Below the pieces are notes generated by a model that saw only the letters and a program-made list of their open reading frames with translations, did not search any database and had not been told where the DNA came from. From Lepas anatifera (lineage: Eukaryota > Arthropoda > Thecostraca > Lepadidae): DNA of 64,000 bases. The translations under genes were made by a program, and so were the position numbers. Positions 9,410 through 20,337 of this stretch are shown piece after piece; the first letter of the stretch is position 1; the number at the start of each line of letters is the position of its first letter. Location of the stretch: positions 372,001 through 436,000 of the forward strand of contig JAOTON010001947.1 of assembly GCA_034440635.1 (NCBI GenBank), read 5' to 3'.

Positions 9410-11100
9410 TGAAATATTTTTGGTCGTTTTGTCCTGGAATGCCCCTCATGTGGAAGAGGGCGGCCAAAGGCAGACACGGGCGGTCCATGTTGCAGTGGGG
9501 CGCTCTAGAGCTGAAAAGGGCCGCCAATCGTGAAAGTTGGGCGTCCAACCGCAAAAAAGAGGGTGTCAAAAACAGTGATATGTTGGTGCGTAAATGGAGC
9601 AAACGATAGGCACCTATCGTGCACCATGGAGGCGCTAGAGGCACAGTGCGTGCTGTCAAAAGTTGAGGCGCCCCTAGTGCCGTGTGGCGGGGGGGCTGGT
9701 TGGGCGCCGTTGGAGAAAAAGTAAGATACCAATGATGCATCAAGCACTCAGCAGAAATATGTGGGCGCCTATAGAGAAGTGTGGGAGCAACAATGGAGCG
9801 AAAGAAAAACACCAATGTGTACCATGGGGGCCGCTAGACAGAGCGGTTTGTTTGTTGGGGGCGCTCCCGATGAGCCCAGGGCGGGATATGAAGGCGCCGG
9901 TGGGGCAAAGAACAGGCATCAATGATTCATCATGGGGGCGCCAGTGATACAGACCGATGTGTCAAAAGATGGTGGAAAGGGGCGGGGGAGGGCGCCCATA
10001 AAGCTGAAAGTAGACAACAATGTTGGATCATAAGAGAGGGGAACCAGTGGTATAGAATGGGCTGTTGAAAGGTGAAGACCCCCTCAGTGGGCCATGGGGG
10101 CGCCGTTTGGATTAAAAACAACGCACCAATTATGCACCATGGGGGAGCCAGAGGTAAAGAGCGGGTCTAACAAGCAGGGGGCGCCCACAGTGAAGCGTGG
10201 GGGCCCCAGTGGAGTGCAAAGAAGACACCAATGATGCCCATGGGAGTGTCAGTGGTACATGCAGGGTTTCAGCAGATGGGGCGCTCACAGTGACGCGTGG
10301 GGGGCACCGTTGGAGCAAGAACGAGATATCAATGCTGCACAATGGATACGCCAGTGGTATAGAGTGGATTTTCCGAAGGTGGGGGCACCCGTAGTGAAGA
10401 TTGGGGCGCCGGTAGTACATAGCGGGATGTCAAGAGGTGGAAGAGCCCATAATGAGGCTTGGGGCGTCGATGGAGTGAAATGAAGGTACCAATGATGCAT
10501 CATGGGGGCGCCAGTGGTAAAAAGCGGATTGTTAGAATGTGGGGGGAGGCGCCCGTAGTGAGAAGTGGGGTTCCAGTGGTACATAGCGGGGAGAGAGGGA
10601 GCTCCACTGGCATAAAATGGGCTTGTAAAGGTGAAGACCCCCTCAGTGAGGTATGGGGGCGCCATTTGAGCAAAAATATGTACTACGGGGGTGCCAATGG
10701 TAAAGAGCGGCTCTAAAAAGCAGAGACGGCCACGGTGAAGCGTGGGGCGCCGGTGGAGTGCACAGAAGACACCAATGATGCCCAATGGGGGCGCCGGTGG
10801 TACATGCGGGGTTTCAACAGATGGGGCGCCCACAGTGACGCGTGGGGGGCGCCGCTGAAGCAAAAATGAGACATCAATGCTGCACCATGGAGGCGCCAGT
10901 AGTATAGAGCGGATTTTAAGAAGATGGGGGCGCCCGTAGTGAAGAGTGGGGCGCCGGTAGTACATAGCGGGATGTCAAGAGATGGAAGAGCCCACGATGT
11001 GGCTTGGGGCGTTGATGGAGTGAAACAAAGACACCAATGATGCATCATGGGGGGGGCGCCAGTGATACAGGACTGGTTGTCAAGATATATTTGTATGCAG
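9410..11100. repeat. Minisatellite array with higher-order structure
   Basis: Units of about 105-110 bp contain blocks of the type gggggcgccagtggtaaagagcgg, ggcgcccacagtgaagcgtgggg and caccaatgatgcaccatggg. A larger period of about 545-560 bp is superimposed. For example the aggtgaagaccccctcagtg block recurs at about 10,071 and 10,631, and the gaagcgtggg/gtggagtgca block at about 10,193 and 10,736. Open frames on both strands are repeat artefacts. Confidence 0.8.
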
Positions 11101-11248
11101 CATCATTACCACGGGGCACCAGTATTTCCGTTAGGCATGCAAACGTGGAGCAAATGGAGGCGGGCCCCGGGGGGCGCCATAGTGTCGAGGGGGCGCCTTA
11201 CCAGCGAGGGGGGCGCGGCCCCCGCGGCCCCCCTTGGATCCGCCCCTG
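11101..11248. mobile_element. Possible end of a CAGGGGCGGATCC-type MITE
   Basis: The GC-rich tract ends ttggatccgcccctg at 11,248. This is the inverse of the CAGGGGCGGATCC-like termini seen in several short elements of this window. The partner end was not found. Confidence 0.35.
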
Positions 11249-11848
11249 GTTACGGTTATTTTTTCTAACCCAACGTACTTCGCCATCACGACCAGTGGTG
11301 GGCGTGATGGCGGTAGTAGCGATAGTGGTCCTACCTCCACTTCCAATCTATCTTAAGGACACACTTGGGTAAAACGCCTACCAAATATTGGGGTAAGACG
11401 CCCCTAGGCGTCTTACCCCGCGCTACACATGTGCGTCTTACCCACGTAGCAACGGCAGCGTCGCAACAAAGTTGTCTAAATTCTGCGGCGTTTCCATGCC
11501 ACATAGTGGCTGTCAAAATGTCGCACAAACTCGCTGTTTCAACCACACAAATTGCCGTGGGTACATATATATTGCACAGATTACAATCGCAACTATAAGA
11601 TAGCTTGTTTTTTACATCCGGAGGGGGAAACTACAAATGCTTGCTGAAAACTACTGGAGCAGACTTGGCGCGTCCAAACACGCTCAGGACCGGATAAGAA
11701 AGACCGCTACCAGAAATAAATACTGGATGGAGGATCCAGTTCCTACATCAGCCGGATAGCTATTATAGCTATAGCTATACGGATAGCTATTCGTCGTCTG
11801 ATGGTAGTAGGCGTCTTACCCAGGTGGGCGCGTTACCCCACTCTACCC
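11249..11848. mobile_element. Truncated mariner-like non-autonomous element
   Basis: Directly repeated, with moderate divergence, at about 56,490-57,057. The right end ttaccccactctaccc is followed by TA (11,849-11,850). The body carries repeated ggcgtcttaccc motifs on both strands. A local insertion or expansion with repeated ggatagctat blocks (about 11,755-11,800) is absent from the other copy. The left end is missing. Confidence 0.7.
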
Positions 11849-12459
11849 TACTATTTATAGTATTGCATAGTACTATTTATAGTTTTTGAAGTAAAGTTTG
11901 TACTAGATTTTGGGTAGTTATAGTACTATATATAGAATATTTCTGTTTTTCGTTTATAAGCGTAACATATAAAACGAGCTTGTATCCATTTGACTGTGTC
12001 CCATTAGCTGTCTGACGAAAATGTACAAGTTTTTTGTATTATTTTCTTCTAGTCTCAATGACAATGTCTTCAAATTATGGGTAGAGTTCCCTATATCTAA
12101 ATTGAGAAAGATAAGTGTTTTTAAAGTATTGAAGGTTTCAAATGAACCTCTGAATTGGCACATTGATGCGGTCTGATTGGAGGTCTCGCAGTGGGGTGAA
12201 AGGTGGCGCTGTTCGGCCAGCCGGGATTTGCACACGCTCATGAGGAGGCTCTTCGACAAAATCTACCGCGCCACCTTATGGAAATGGCGTGCCCTCTAAT
12301 TGTGAATCGGGTACAGAGCATAGCGTTAGGGATAGCTATTGTCGCTTTAAGGGGAATGTTGATAGATTTTGGAATGCTGCGGCGAGGAGCATGACCGTAA
12401 GTTAATAAGGTGTAGGCTGGCCGGTCTCTTCGAATCTGGATTAAAAAAAAAACACACAA

Positions 12460-12600
12460 AGGGCTCCAATATTTTCGATGAAGAAGTGGATGGGCTACCC
12501 AAAGCTGTTTACCGTTTTTCGCTACCTAGCGTGGTTCTCGAGATATGAGGGGGTACCCCCTGTCAAGGTGAAGGTGGCTCAGACCCCGTCAATGCGCGTG
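12460..12600. mobile_element. Partial TTAA-superfamily element
   Basis: The right end reads gacggggt-type sequence and tgcgcgtg followed by TTAA (12,601-12,604). It matches in inverse the left end of the element at 58,306-59,141, including the blocks ggtggctcagaccccgtcaa and gaagtggatgggc. The left half is absent. Confidence 0.6.
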
Positions 12601-12609
12601 TTAATTGGC

Positions 12610-12725
12610 TGATTACTCACCGTGACGTCAGCACTGTCGTCATACCAACAGCTGACAAGTGTGGCCGCCTGCCTGGGGTACATTTGGGGTACATTTCAGG
12701 CAAGTTCTTAGCTTTTCTCCACGAA
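12610..12725. repeat. Fragment of the 29.7-32.4 kb palindromic element
   Basis: The segment ctcaccgtgacgtcagca ... cttagctttt matches 30,372-30,480 and, inverted, 31,640-31,720. It includes the perfect TGACGTCA at 12,623-12,630. Confidence 0.65.
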
Positions 12726-12733
12726 AATTTTTA

Positions 12734-13262
12734 CCCTAGTAGCACAAAAAATTGTGACGATGATCATGGATATATTGTCTAAACAATATTGTCATCTCAA
12801 CATTGCATTAACATTCTCTCAATACTGCGGCAAAAAATGGATACAATAGTGTTACAATATTCAGCCGACAATGTGGATACAACCAAACAAGGTGCTCAGA
12901 ACGCCTTAACTCAACTTGGGGGCGGCACTATTGTGTAAATTTTTCTACAATGTTGTTGATACAACCAAGTGGTATTTGTGAAGAAAATACATGATTTGAA
13001 ATTCGACATAGTCATTTTTGATACAGTGATCCAAGCAGTCCCCCTATATCAAATAAAAACGATAATAAACATTGTTAGTGAAACATTGTGATAAAATCCC
13101 ACAACAATGTTGCGTCAATATTGTGACAGCATTTTTGTAACAATATTCCAAAAACAATATTGACATGCTTTTGTGATAATAGAACTAGTCCAGCGAGATA
13201 TTCAGTTCTGGGTGGGACGTTTGAAAATTTAGGCGGTATATTGTGGGTTCAGCAACGTATTT
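12734..13262 (-). mobile_element. Partial inverted copy of the CCCTAGTA foldback element
   Basis: Begins ccctagtagcaca and is the inverse of 15,708-16,240 and 19,198-19,776. Shared landmarks are a gtatccacaa/ggtgctcag block, gatttgaaattcgaca and ggtatattgtgggttcagcaacg. It directly abuts the next copy at 13,267. Confidence 0.75.
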
Positions 13263-14047
13263 TGCGCCCTAGTAACACATCAACGTTGTCACAATGTTGT
13301 GAAAATGTTATGTATATATTGTAACAACATTGTCTAACAATGTTGCCGGAATATTTTTTGTGGACACGGGACAATGCTGTGACTATGTTGTCAGGACAAC
13401 ATTACAGAAAGTCAAATGCTGGTATAATTCCTGTATTTAATATAAAATCCCTACAAAAACATGTTTTTATGGTATTATTGTTACGCAAGAGTTTCCAAAT
13501 ACTCCTATGTCTCCTTTTCCAGACAAATTATTCCTTGCCATAATGCCTTGTTGTCATAGCAATGTTGAAAAATATTGCAACAATGTTATTTGGGGCATTA
13601 TTGCTTGGTAAATAATGCTACAACATTGTTGCAATATTATGGCAATGTGGTTAACACATTGTGGCGATATTGTTTTGTTTTTGTGACAATGTTGTTAAAA
13701 CATTGCCTCGTTTTTGCTACAATGTTGAAGATATGTTGCGGATATGTTGTGTAGATTTTGATATAACAACATATCTGCAATATTGGTTTTGAATATAACT
13801 GTAATATTGCTTCCTAATATCGTGGGAATGTCCACTTTACTGATCATAGTCACATTTGTCTGAGTCCGTCAGTAAGAAGGCTGGAGTTTCCGTTGAACAC
13901 TTTTTTACAGTCGGACGATATGAATACACTGCGGCCGACCAGTGCTGCTCGCAGACGACCCGACCCGTGAGGCATTGAGTAATTGATTGCAGTCGGACGA
14001 TGTGAACACACGGGGCCAGCCAGTGCCGCGCACAGACGGCCCGACCC

Positions 14048-14052
14048 ATGAG
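14048..14052. other. Target-site duplication ATGAG of the miniature LTR element
   Basis: ATGAG at 14,048-14,052 is repeated exactly at 14,829-14,833. Joining the flanks restores the consensus of the 81-bp tandem unit (gacccatgaggcgttgagcag), as in the intact units at 17,090-17,200. Confidence 0.88.
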
Positions 14053-14828
14053 TGTTATAATCCCGTTATGCTCTGCGGCTTCGTCTCGCGCACACGTAAA
14101 TGCTCTGAGCAGTAGAAGGCTGTATTAGGCTCGACTCCCGAGCACCGACTGCCGTGACCACATGCATGCAAACACACACCGGCCACGGTCACCGCCGCCG
14201 GCCGAGCCCAGCAGGGGCAGCGCAAGCACGCCGGCCGGCGGGGGATCACAACATCCACCCCCAGACGATTGCTGCATATAATTAACATGAACCTCTTGAT
14301 GTAACCAAACGCTGCAGCAACTCGTCTTCACACACATATGCGAATCGTTTGAAACACACTAATCATACGAGCGGTCGTTCCAGCGGACCTGGAGGCGCTG
14401 GGGCTGCCGACGGGCGCGTCGGCTGGATCTGTCTGGCTGGCCTGGGCCGGAAGCTGTGCCTGTTGTAGCGACACCACACGCTCCATCATTTGTGGGAGTA
14501 GCTCCTCCCGCTCCGCCGATAGCTGCGCCTGTTGCAGCAACAGCTGAGAGAGTTTCTCCACATCGTCCATATTATCAATGAAGCGCAGAACAAAAGGAGC
14601 GAAAACTAAACACTCACATAATTCACGACCGCGCCATGTTATAATCCCGTCATGTTCTGCGGCTTCGTCTCGAGCACAACACGTAAATGCTCTGTGCAGT
14701 AGCACGCTGTATTAGGCTCGACTCCCGAGCACCAACTGCCGTGATCACATGCATGCACACCGGTCACCGTCACCGGGTCAAGCCCGTCAGGGGCAGCGTA
14801 AGCACGCAGGCCGGCGGGGATCACAACA
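14053..14828 (-). mobile_element. TRIM-like miniature LTR retrotransposon
   Basis: 776 bp bounded by direct repeats 14,053-14,253 (201 bp) and 14,637-14,828 (192 bp), each TGTTATAATCCCGT...ATCACAACA, with the 5-bp ATGAG duplication. On the minus strand the 5' LTR is followed immediately by TGGCGCGGTCGTG (primer-binding site), and the 3' LTR is preceded by TCTGGGGGTGGA (polypurine tract). The internal region is only 383 bp and lacks pol. Size and layout match terminal-repeat retrotransposons in miniature. Confidence 0.85.
14328..14570 (-). CDS. Short Gag-like ORF of the TRIM element
   Basis: About 80 residues from ATG at 14,570. It starts MDDVEKLSQLLLQQAQ, is rich in Leu, Gln and Glu, predicts an amphipathic helix or coiled coil, and then becomes Ser/Ala/Pro-rich. 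This resembles the N-terminal helical leader of Gag in some gypsy-group elements, but it is too short to assign by eye. It has no zinc knuckle, protease or RT. It is probably a remnant of a parent element's gag kept for packaging, or simply left over. Confidence 0.45.
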   Translation of the reverse strand: MDDVEKLSQLLLQQAQLSAEREELLPQMMERVVSLQQAQLPAQASQTDPADAPVGSPSASRSAGTTARMISVFQTIRICV

Positions 14829-15237
14829 ATGAGGCGTTGAGCAGTTTATCGCAGTCGGACGATGTGTACACACGTACCCCGCACCCGGCTAGTGCCACGT
14901 GCAGACTGCCCGACCTGTGAGGCGGGTCAGGCCCAAGATACCTTTACTTAAAGGTACGTTCAAGAGGGATTCCTCCACGCCCGAACGACGTCACATGAGC
15001 GTGAAGGAATTCCTTCACCGTTGAGCCACGTGTTAAATTGCTGCTGATGTCACTTTCCGCTTACGAATTCGTGAGAATACACAGTAATCAAGTTTATCCT
15101 ATATGCAATAAATAAACATTTCATTTTCGATTCTGGATCTCTTTTTGCAAAACAAATGGATATTTAATCATTTAATTTTCCCATTTTTTTATACTACGGT
15201 GTGTGACGTCACATCCGGCGGTCTGCGCTTGCTGTTG

Positions 15238-15640
15238 GAGGGGGCTGGGTCAGACCACGGTAGATGCCATGACATCACGCTTGACATGACATCTCATTTG
15301 TTGGCGCCGGTCCGGTGGCATGGTCGGCGCCGAGCACCGATTGGTGCGAATATACAGAACCCGCACAACGTTGTGAGATAAGACGCGTAACCAAACCAAA
15401 CAGTGAAAAAAATAGAAGAATTAGCCGGTGGAAAAATTAAATTAGTCGGCGAAAGGTCTCGCAGCTTTGAGGGAGACACACTTTCACCAGGGCTTGTCGG
15501 TGTTGGATTGTGACGCAACTGTCCTTTATTTTCCATCCCCATCATCTCTGACAGTCCAGATGAAATTATCGAGTGCACTCCACTTCCATTGTTACAATGT
15601 TCCCGCTACGACATTGTCACAAAGTTATCTCGTAATTTTG
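15238..15640 (+). repeat. Middle segment of foldback element, copy 1
   Basis: Directly repeated at 17,285-17,720, from gggtcagaccacggtagatgcc through ggcgccggtccggtg to cgagtgcactccacttcc. A TGACGTCA palindrome lies just before it at 15,204-15,211. Short open frames here are not supported by the sister copy. Confidence 0.75.
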
Positions 15641-17023
15641 CTGCAATATTGTTTTCACAACATCGTCAGAAACATTGTTTTCATAACATCGCTACAATGG
15701 CAACAAAGTATACGTTGCTGGACCCACAATATACCGCCTAGATTTTCAAACGTCGCACCCAGAACTGAATATCTCGCTGCACTAGTTTTACTATAACATA
15801 AGCATGTCAATATTGTTTTGGAATATTGTTACAATAATGTTGTCACAATATTGCTGCAAATTTGTTGTGGAAACATTGTCACAATGTTACACTAACAATA
15901 TTATTTATCGTTTTTATTGGATATTGAGGGATTGCTTGGAGCACTGGATCAAACATGACTGTGTCGAATTTCAAATCATGCATTTTCTTTACAAATACCA
16001 CTTGGTTGTATCAACAACATCGTAGAAACATTTATGCAATATTGCCGCCCCCACGTTGAGTTAAGGCGTTCTGAGCACCTTGTTTGGTTGTATCCACAAT
16101 ATAGGCTAAATATTGAGACAATATTACGCCCACAATAGTTTTGTCACAATATTGTGACAATGTTTAAGCAAATGTTGTGATGACAATATTGTTTAGACAA
16201 GATGCCCACGATCATTGTCACAATGTTGTGTGCTACTAGGTCGTGACCATGTCATCATCTTCATCTTCATGTGACATGCGTTTCCATATGAAAAGGGATC
16301 ACTTTTCGGTTTGGAATTCAGAAAAGTCTCCATTATTTTGAACTTTTAAGTGTGTGAAAATTTGATACAGAGAGCTTGAGGTGAAATGAAATGTGCCCCT
16401 AGTAACACATCAACATTGACACAATTTTGTAACAATGTTGTGGATATATTGTGACAACATTGTTCCACAATGTTACGACAATTTGTGTGGACACGCCACA
16501 ATCTTGTGACTATACTGGCTGGACAATATTACGGAAAGTGAAATATATAATTCCTGTAATTAACACAACATCCTCACAAAATCGTGTTTTATAGTGTTAT
16601 TTGCTACACTTGAGTCTCCAATTACGTTTATGCCTCCTTTTTGGACATATTATTTTCTGTCATAATGCTTCAATGTTGTAGCAATGTTGGAGAAATAGTG
16701 TAGCCATGTTGTGTGGGAATATTTTAACCGTTTCTTGGAAAATATTGCAACAACATTGTAGCAATACTATGACAATATTTTAAATATGTTGTGGCAAGAT
16801 CGTTTTGATGTTGTCAGGACAATGTTGTCGAAACATTGCCTCTACCCTGCTACAATGTTGGTGATAATTTGCGGACATGTTGTATTGATGTTGATATGCA
16901 AAGTACCTACAATATTGTTTTCTGATATAGTTGTAATACTACTTCCAAATATCGTGGGAACGTACACATTGCTGATCATCTTCACATTTGTTCGAGTCCG
17001 TCAGGAAGAAGTCTGGAGTTTCC

Positions 17024-17266
17024 GTTGAGCAGTTTATTGCAGTCGGACGATGTGAACACACGCCACCGGCCAGTGCCGCGCGTAGACTGCGCGACCCGTG
17101 AGGAGTTGAGCAGTTTATTGTAGTCGTACGATGTGGATACACGCAGCCGACTAGTGCTGCGCGCAGACTGCGCGACCCGTGAGGAGTTGAGCAGTTTATT
17201 GCAGTCGTACGATGTGGATACACGCAGCCGACTAGTGCTGCGCGCAGACTGCCCGACCTGTGAGGC
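17024..17266. repeat. 81-bp tandem repeat, three units
   Basis: Units start at 17,024, 17,105 and 17,186 (gttgagcagtttattg...). Because 81 is divisible by 3, the minus strand stays open across units and repeats a 27-residue peptide. I regard this as a repeat property, not a gene. The same unit flanks the TRIM element at 13,893-14,052 and 14,829-14,925. Confidence 0.88.
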
Positions 17267-17745
17267 AGGTCAGGCGTTACAACTGCCCTGGGTCAGGCCA
17301 CGGTAGATGCCATGACGCCACGCTTAACATGACATCTCATTGGTTGGCGCCGGTCCGGTGACATGGCCGGCGCGGAGCACCTAGTGGTGCGAATATACAG
17401 GACCCGCACAACATTGCGTGATAACGCATGTGGCCAAACATAGTCACAAGTAGTGAATTAGACGGCGGAAAATGGAATTAGCCGGCAGAAGGCCTCGCAT
17501 TGTTTATGCAGACACAATCTCACCAGGGCTTGACGGTGTTGGGTTGTGACGCAACTGTCCTGTATTTCCATGCTCATCATCTGTGACAGTCCATATGAAA
17601 TTATCGAGTGCACTTCACTTCCATTGTTACACTGTTGCCGCTACAACACTGCCACAAGGCTGTTCTCGCAATTTTGCTGAAGTATTGTTTCACAACACCG
17701 TCACAAACATTGTTTTCACAACATCGCTGCAATGACAACAAAATA

Positions 17746-19190
17746 GGCGTCCTAGCCGCATGACGAAATCCATGGAGCGAAGCGCATTGAGATTTCTCAA
17801 GCGGCTCTATTCTTGCCGCTCAGACGGGTCTCGTCGTGGTCTGTTGTTGTTGTTGTTGGCGTCTGTCCGTCCTGAGAATTGATGTCAGAGCTCTGGAATT
17901 TTGTAGGGTAATAGCCCTTCTGCTCCAGACACCCAAACTGAAGTCCCGGTCGAAATCCAAAATATTTTTTTAGATATTTTAGCTCAAACTTTTTCTGTTC
18001 TATATTTTTCTAATTTTTACTTCCTAACCTACGAACTTTAAATTTATGTCCTTTTCGAAAGATAACAAGGGCCAGCTAGGGAAAAGGAATTGAGCTGATC
18101 CGACAACATTTATTGCGCGAAAACGCGGCATTTCTCACGCGAGCAAAAAACCTGCTAAAAGTTTTTGGCCGACTTGTGCGCTCGAAATGTCAGAAGGCAC
18201 GCCTCAGTTAGCTGAAAGGCAGTTAAATAGGGGTAGCTAGGCAAATTTTGTTGTGCCTAGGCATAGTTTTAAGTGCAAAACGTAAAATTTTGAGCTACTT
18301 TTTACAGTCCTTCTGGAAGACTGAATTTTGGTTCATTTCATTGCAACGTTAATATCTCACAATCTAATTGACCGATTTGAGTTTTCATTTCAAATAATGG
18401 AAGAACATTGCTTCCGCCTGATAATATTTGGAGATGGAAATTGTGAATGTGAAATTCTTTGTTTTATAGGCATAAATAAAAATTGAGTAAAACAACTTTT
18501 ATTTGCATCTTCCTGGTTCCAAGCTCATGTCACTCACAAACTCAGAACTGATATGGCTGAACAGGAAAGTTACTTGCGGTCATTTCGCTCACTTATACTA
18601 CCAACCTATCTCTAATGGCTTTCGAGTAATTAGTCCAAAATGTATTACAAGATGCTAAATTTCTCGGACCACTTTTGCTTCTCACCATGGTTTCAAGTCC
18701 TTAAAATGGATGGAAGTGGAAGAAATTTGGCATGAAGCTAGCTTCGGATCCTAGCTCGACGATACAAGTAATTTCAGCCCAAAAGAATGCTTGGTTCGTC
18801 TTCTAGAAGCACCTATATATCGTGCCTTTTCGGGACAAGCACAGCACCCGGCGCCAGCGGCCCGGCATATTCGGCGGAGGTGTACCAGCCAGTGACCTCC
18901 TGACGGGTCACAGCTGTTCAGCTAGAGGGAGGGTGAATGGTGTGGCACGGTGGTATAGTGGTTAGAGGCCCTGTCTATTGAGCAGGTAGGTCCGGTTCGA
19001 ATCCGGGGCTGACCACGTACTCTTTATTGGTTATTTCAAAGAAAAGAATGATAAAACTGACTTGCAGGCTTATGAAGAGATGCATTAAGAACGAAATATG
19101 GCTTGCTTTCAGCACATTGTCATGCGGCTCTCCTGCGCCGGTGGTGCGTTAGCCCAGGTCGCAGACCGGAGTTGTACTTTGTAGTAACAA
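17746..19190. other. Insert in foldback copy 2, of unknown type
   Basis: Absent from the corresponding place in copy 1 (near 15,700). It contains a gttgttgttgttgtt stretch near 17,843, AT-rich non-coding sequence and a tRNA-like sequence at 18,944-19,015. No ORF of note and no clear terminal repeats were found, so the element type is open. Confidence 0.5.
18944..19015 (+). tRNA. tRNA-like sequence, probably a pseudogene or SINE-type head
   Basis: It contains an A box matching the pol III consensus (TGGTATAGTGG, 18,951-18,961) and a perfect B box (GGTTCGAATCC). The T arm is sound and there is a 5-bp anticodon stem around loop CTATTGA, giving anticodon ATT. ATT is not the normal Asn anticodon (GTT), and only about three of seven acceptor-stem pairs form. 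No T-run terminator follows closely. I read it as a decayed or tRNA-derived sequence, not a working tRNA gene. Confidence 0.45.
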
Positions 19191-19779
19191 AGTACCTATA
19201 CGTTGCTGGATCCATAATATACAGCCTAAATTTTCAAACGTCGCGCCCAGAACTGAATGTTTCGCAGCGGAAGCTTCCTGTAACGAAGAGTTTGTCTCGT
19301 ACGGTGAAAAGCGATGAACTAGTTTTATTGTCACATAACCATGCTAATATTGCCTTTGCAATATTGTTTCAATAATTTTGTCACAATATTGCTGCAAAAC
19401 TGTTGTGGCAACCTTGTCACAATGTTGTACTCACAATGTTTTTATCAATTTTATTTGATATAGAGGGACTGCTTGGAGCACGGGCTCAAACTTGACTATC
19501 TCGAATTTCTGATTATGTATTTTCTTCACAAATACCACCTGGTCATATCAACAACATTGTAAAAACATTTGTACAATATTGCTGTTCCGACTTTGGGTTA
19601 AGGTATTCTGAGCACCTTGTTTGGTTGTATCCACTTTGTCGGCTAAATATTGGAACAATATTATATCCGCAATGTTTTTCCGCAGTATTGTGTCAATTTG
19701 AAAGCAATGTTGTGATGGCAATATTGTTTAGACAATTTATTCACGATCATCGTCACAATGTTGTGTGCTACTAGGGTCA

Positions 19780-20337
19780 ATAGTGGTTTCTCGAAACGCT
19801 CTACAAAACTACTGCCTCAGTTTAAAACCCATTATAAAAGTGGGACAGTCCCTGCAAGTAGTTCTCGTAAATCACTTAGGTCTGTTCACTTTTAGGGGAT
19901 GTATTGCATTCCATTTTTAGGATTTGTCAACGGCTCACCCTAATCTTAGGAAAGTTTCCAAAATTCCATGTGCTTCTGTAGATGCTTGTTTTTCCTAGCA
20001 ATAAACTGCTAATCCATAGTCTCCACTGAGCACCATACGCGTGCATGTCGTCGGTTGGCCACAGTGCAGTCTGCTATCGGTGGGGCGCGTCGGGCGGTTG
20101 ATTTTTTGCGTGCATGGCGTCACTCTTTGACTGATTAGACATCGATAAATTCAAGAACCCAAAATATGATTGATGTTACCGGGAAGCACAGGCATAGGAA
20201 AACACTTTGATTGAAAGATATTTTAAGGTGAATTTTGGCCATGCTTAAATAATTTCAAGAATTGAACGCAAATGTCCAAAACCTGAGAAATAATTATTTT
20301 TAGAACTCTAAATTATAAAAGCTGGAAATTAGAATGA
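19780..20337. other. Dispersed repeat fragment and unassigned sequence
   Basis: 19,785-19,860 resembles 41,575-41,650 (shared aaaacccattataaaagtgggaca). The rest shows no feature. Confidence 0.4.

Larger units (their letters stand above)
13267..16240. mobile_element. CCCTAGTA foldback element, copy 1 (contains a miniature LTR element)
   Basis: Ends are ccctagtaacacatcaac and gtgtgctactagg, inverted with respect to each other. The order of segments is: ATTGT-palindrome tract (13,267-13,840), 81-bp-type tandem units (13,893-14,052 and 14,829-14,925), a middle segment (15,238-15,640), and a second ATTGT-palindrome tract (15,700-16,240). Copy 2 at 16,397-19,776 has the same order. No transposase is seen, so it must be moved in trans if mobile. 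Short palindromes such as ACAATATTGT and ACAACATTGT recur throughout both tracts. Confidence 0.7.
16397..19776. mobile_element. CCCTAGTA foldback element, copy 2 (interrupted)
   Basis: Starts ccctagtaacacatcaacattg and ends gtgtgctactaggg. It follows the same segment order as copy 1: palindrome tract, three intact 81-bp units, middle segment, then the terminal tract from 19,198. Between about 17,746 and 19,190 it holds 1.44 kb that copy 1 lacks. Confidence 0.7.
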
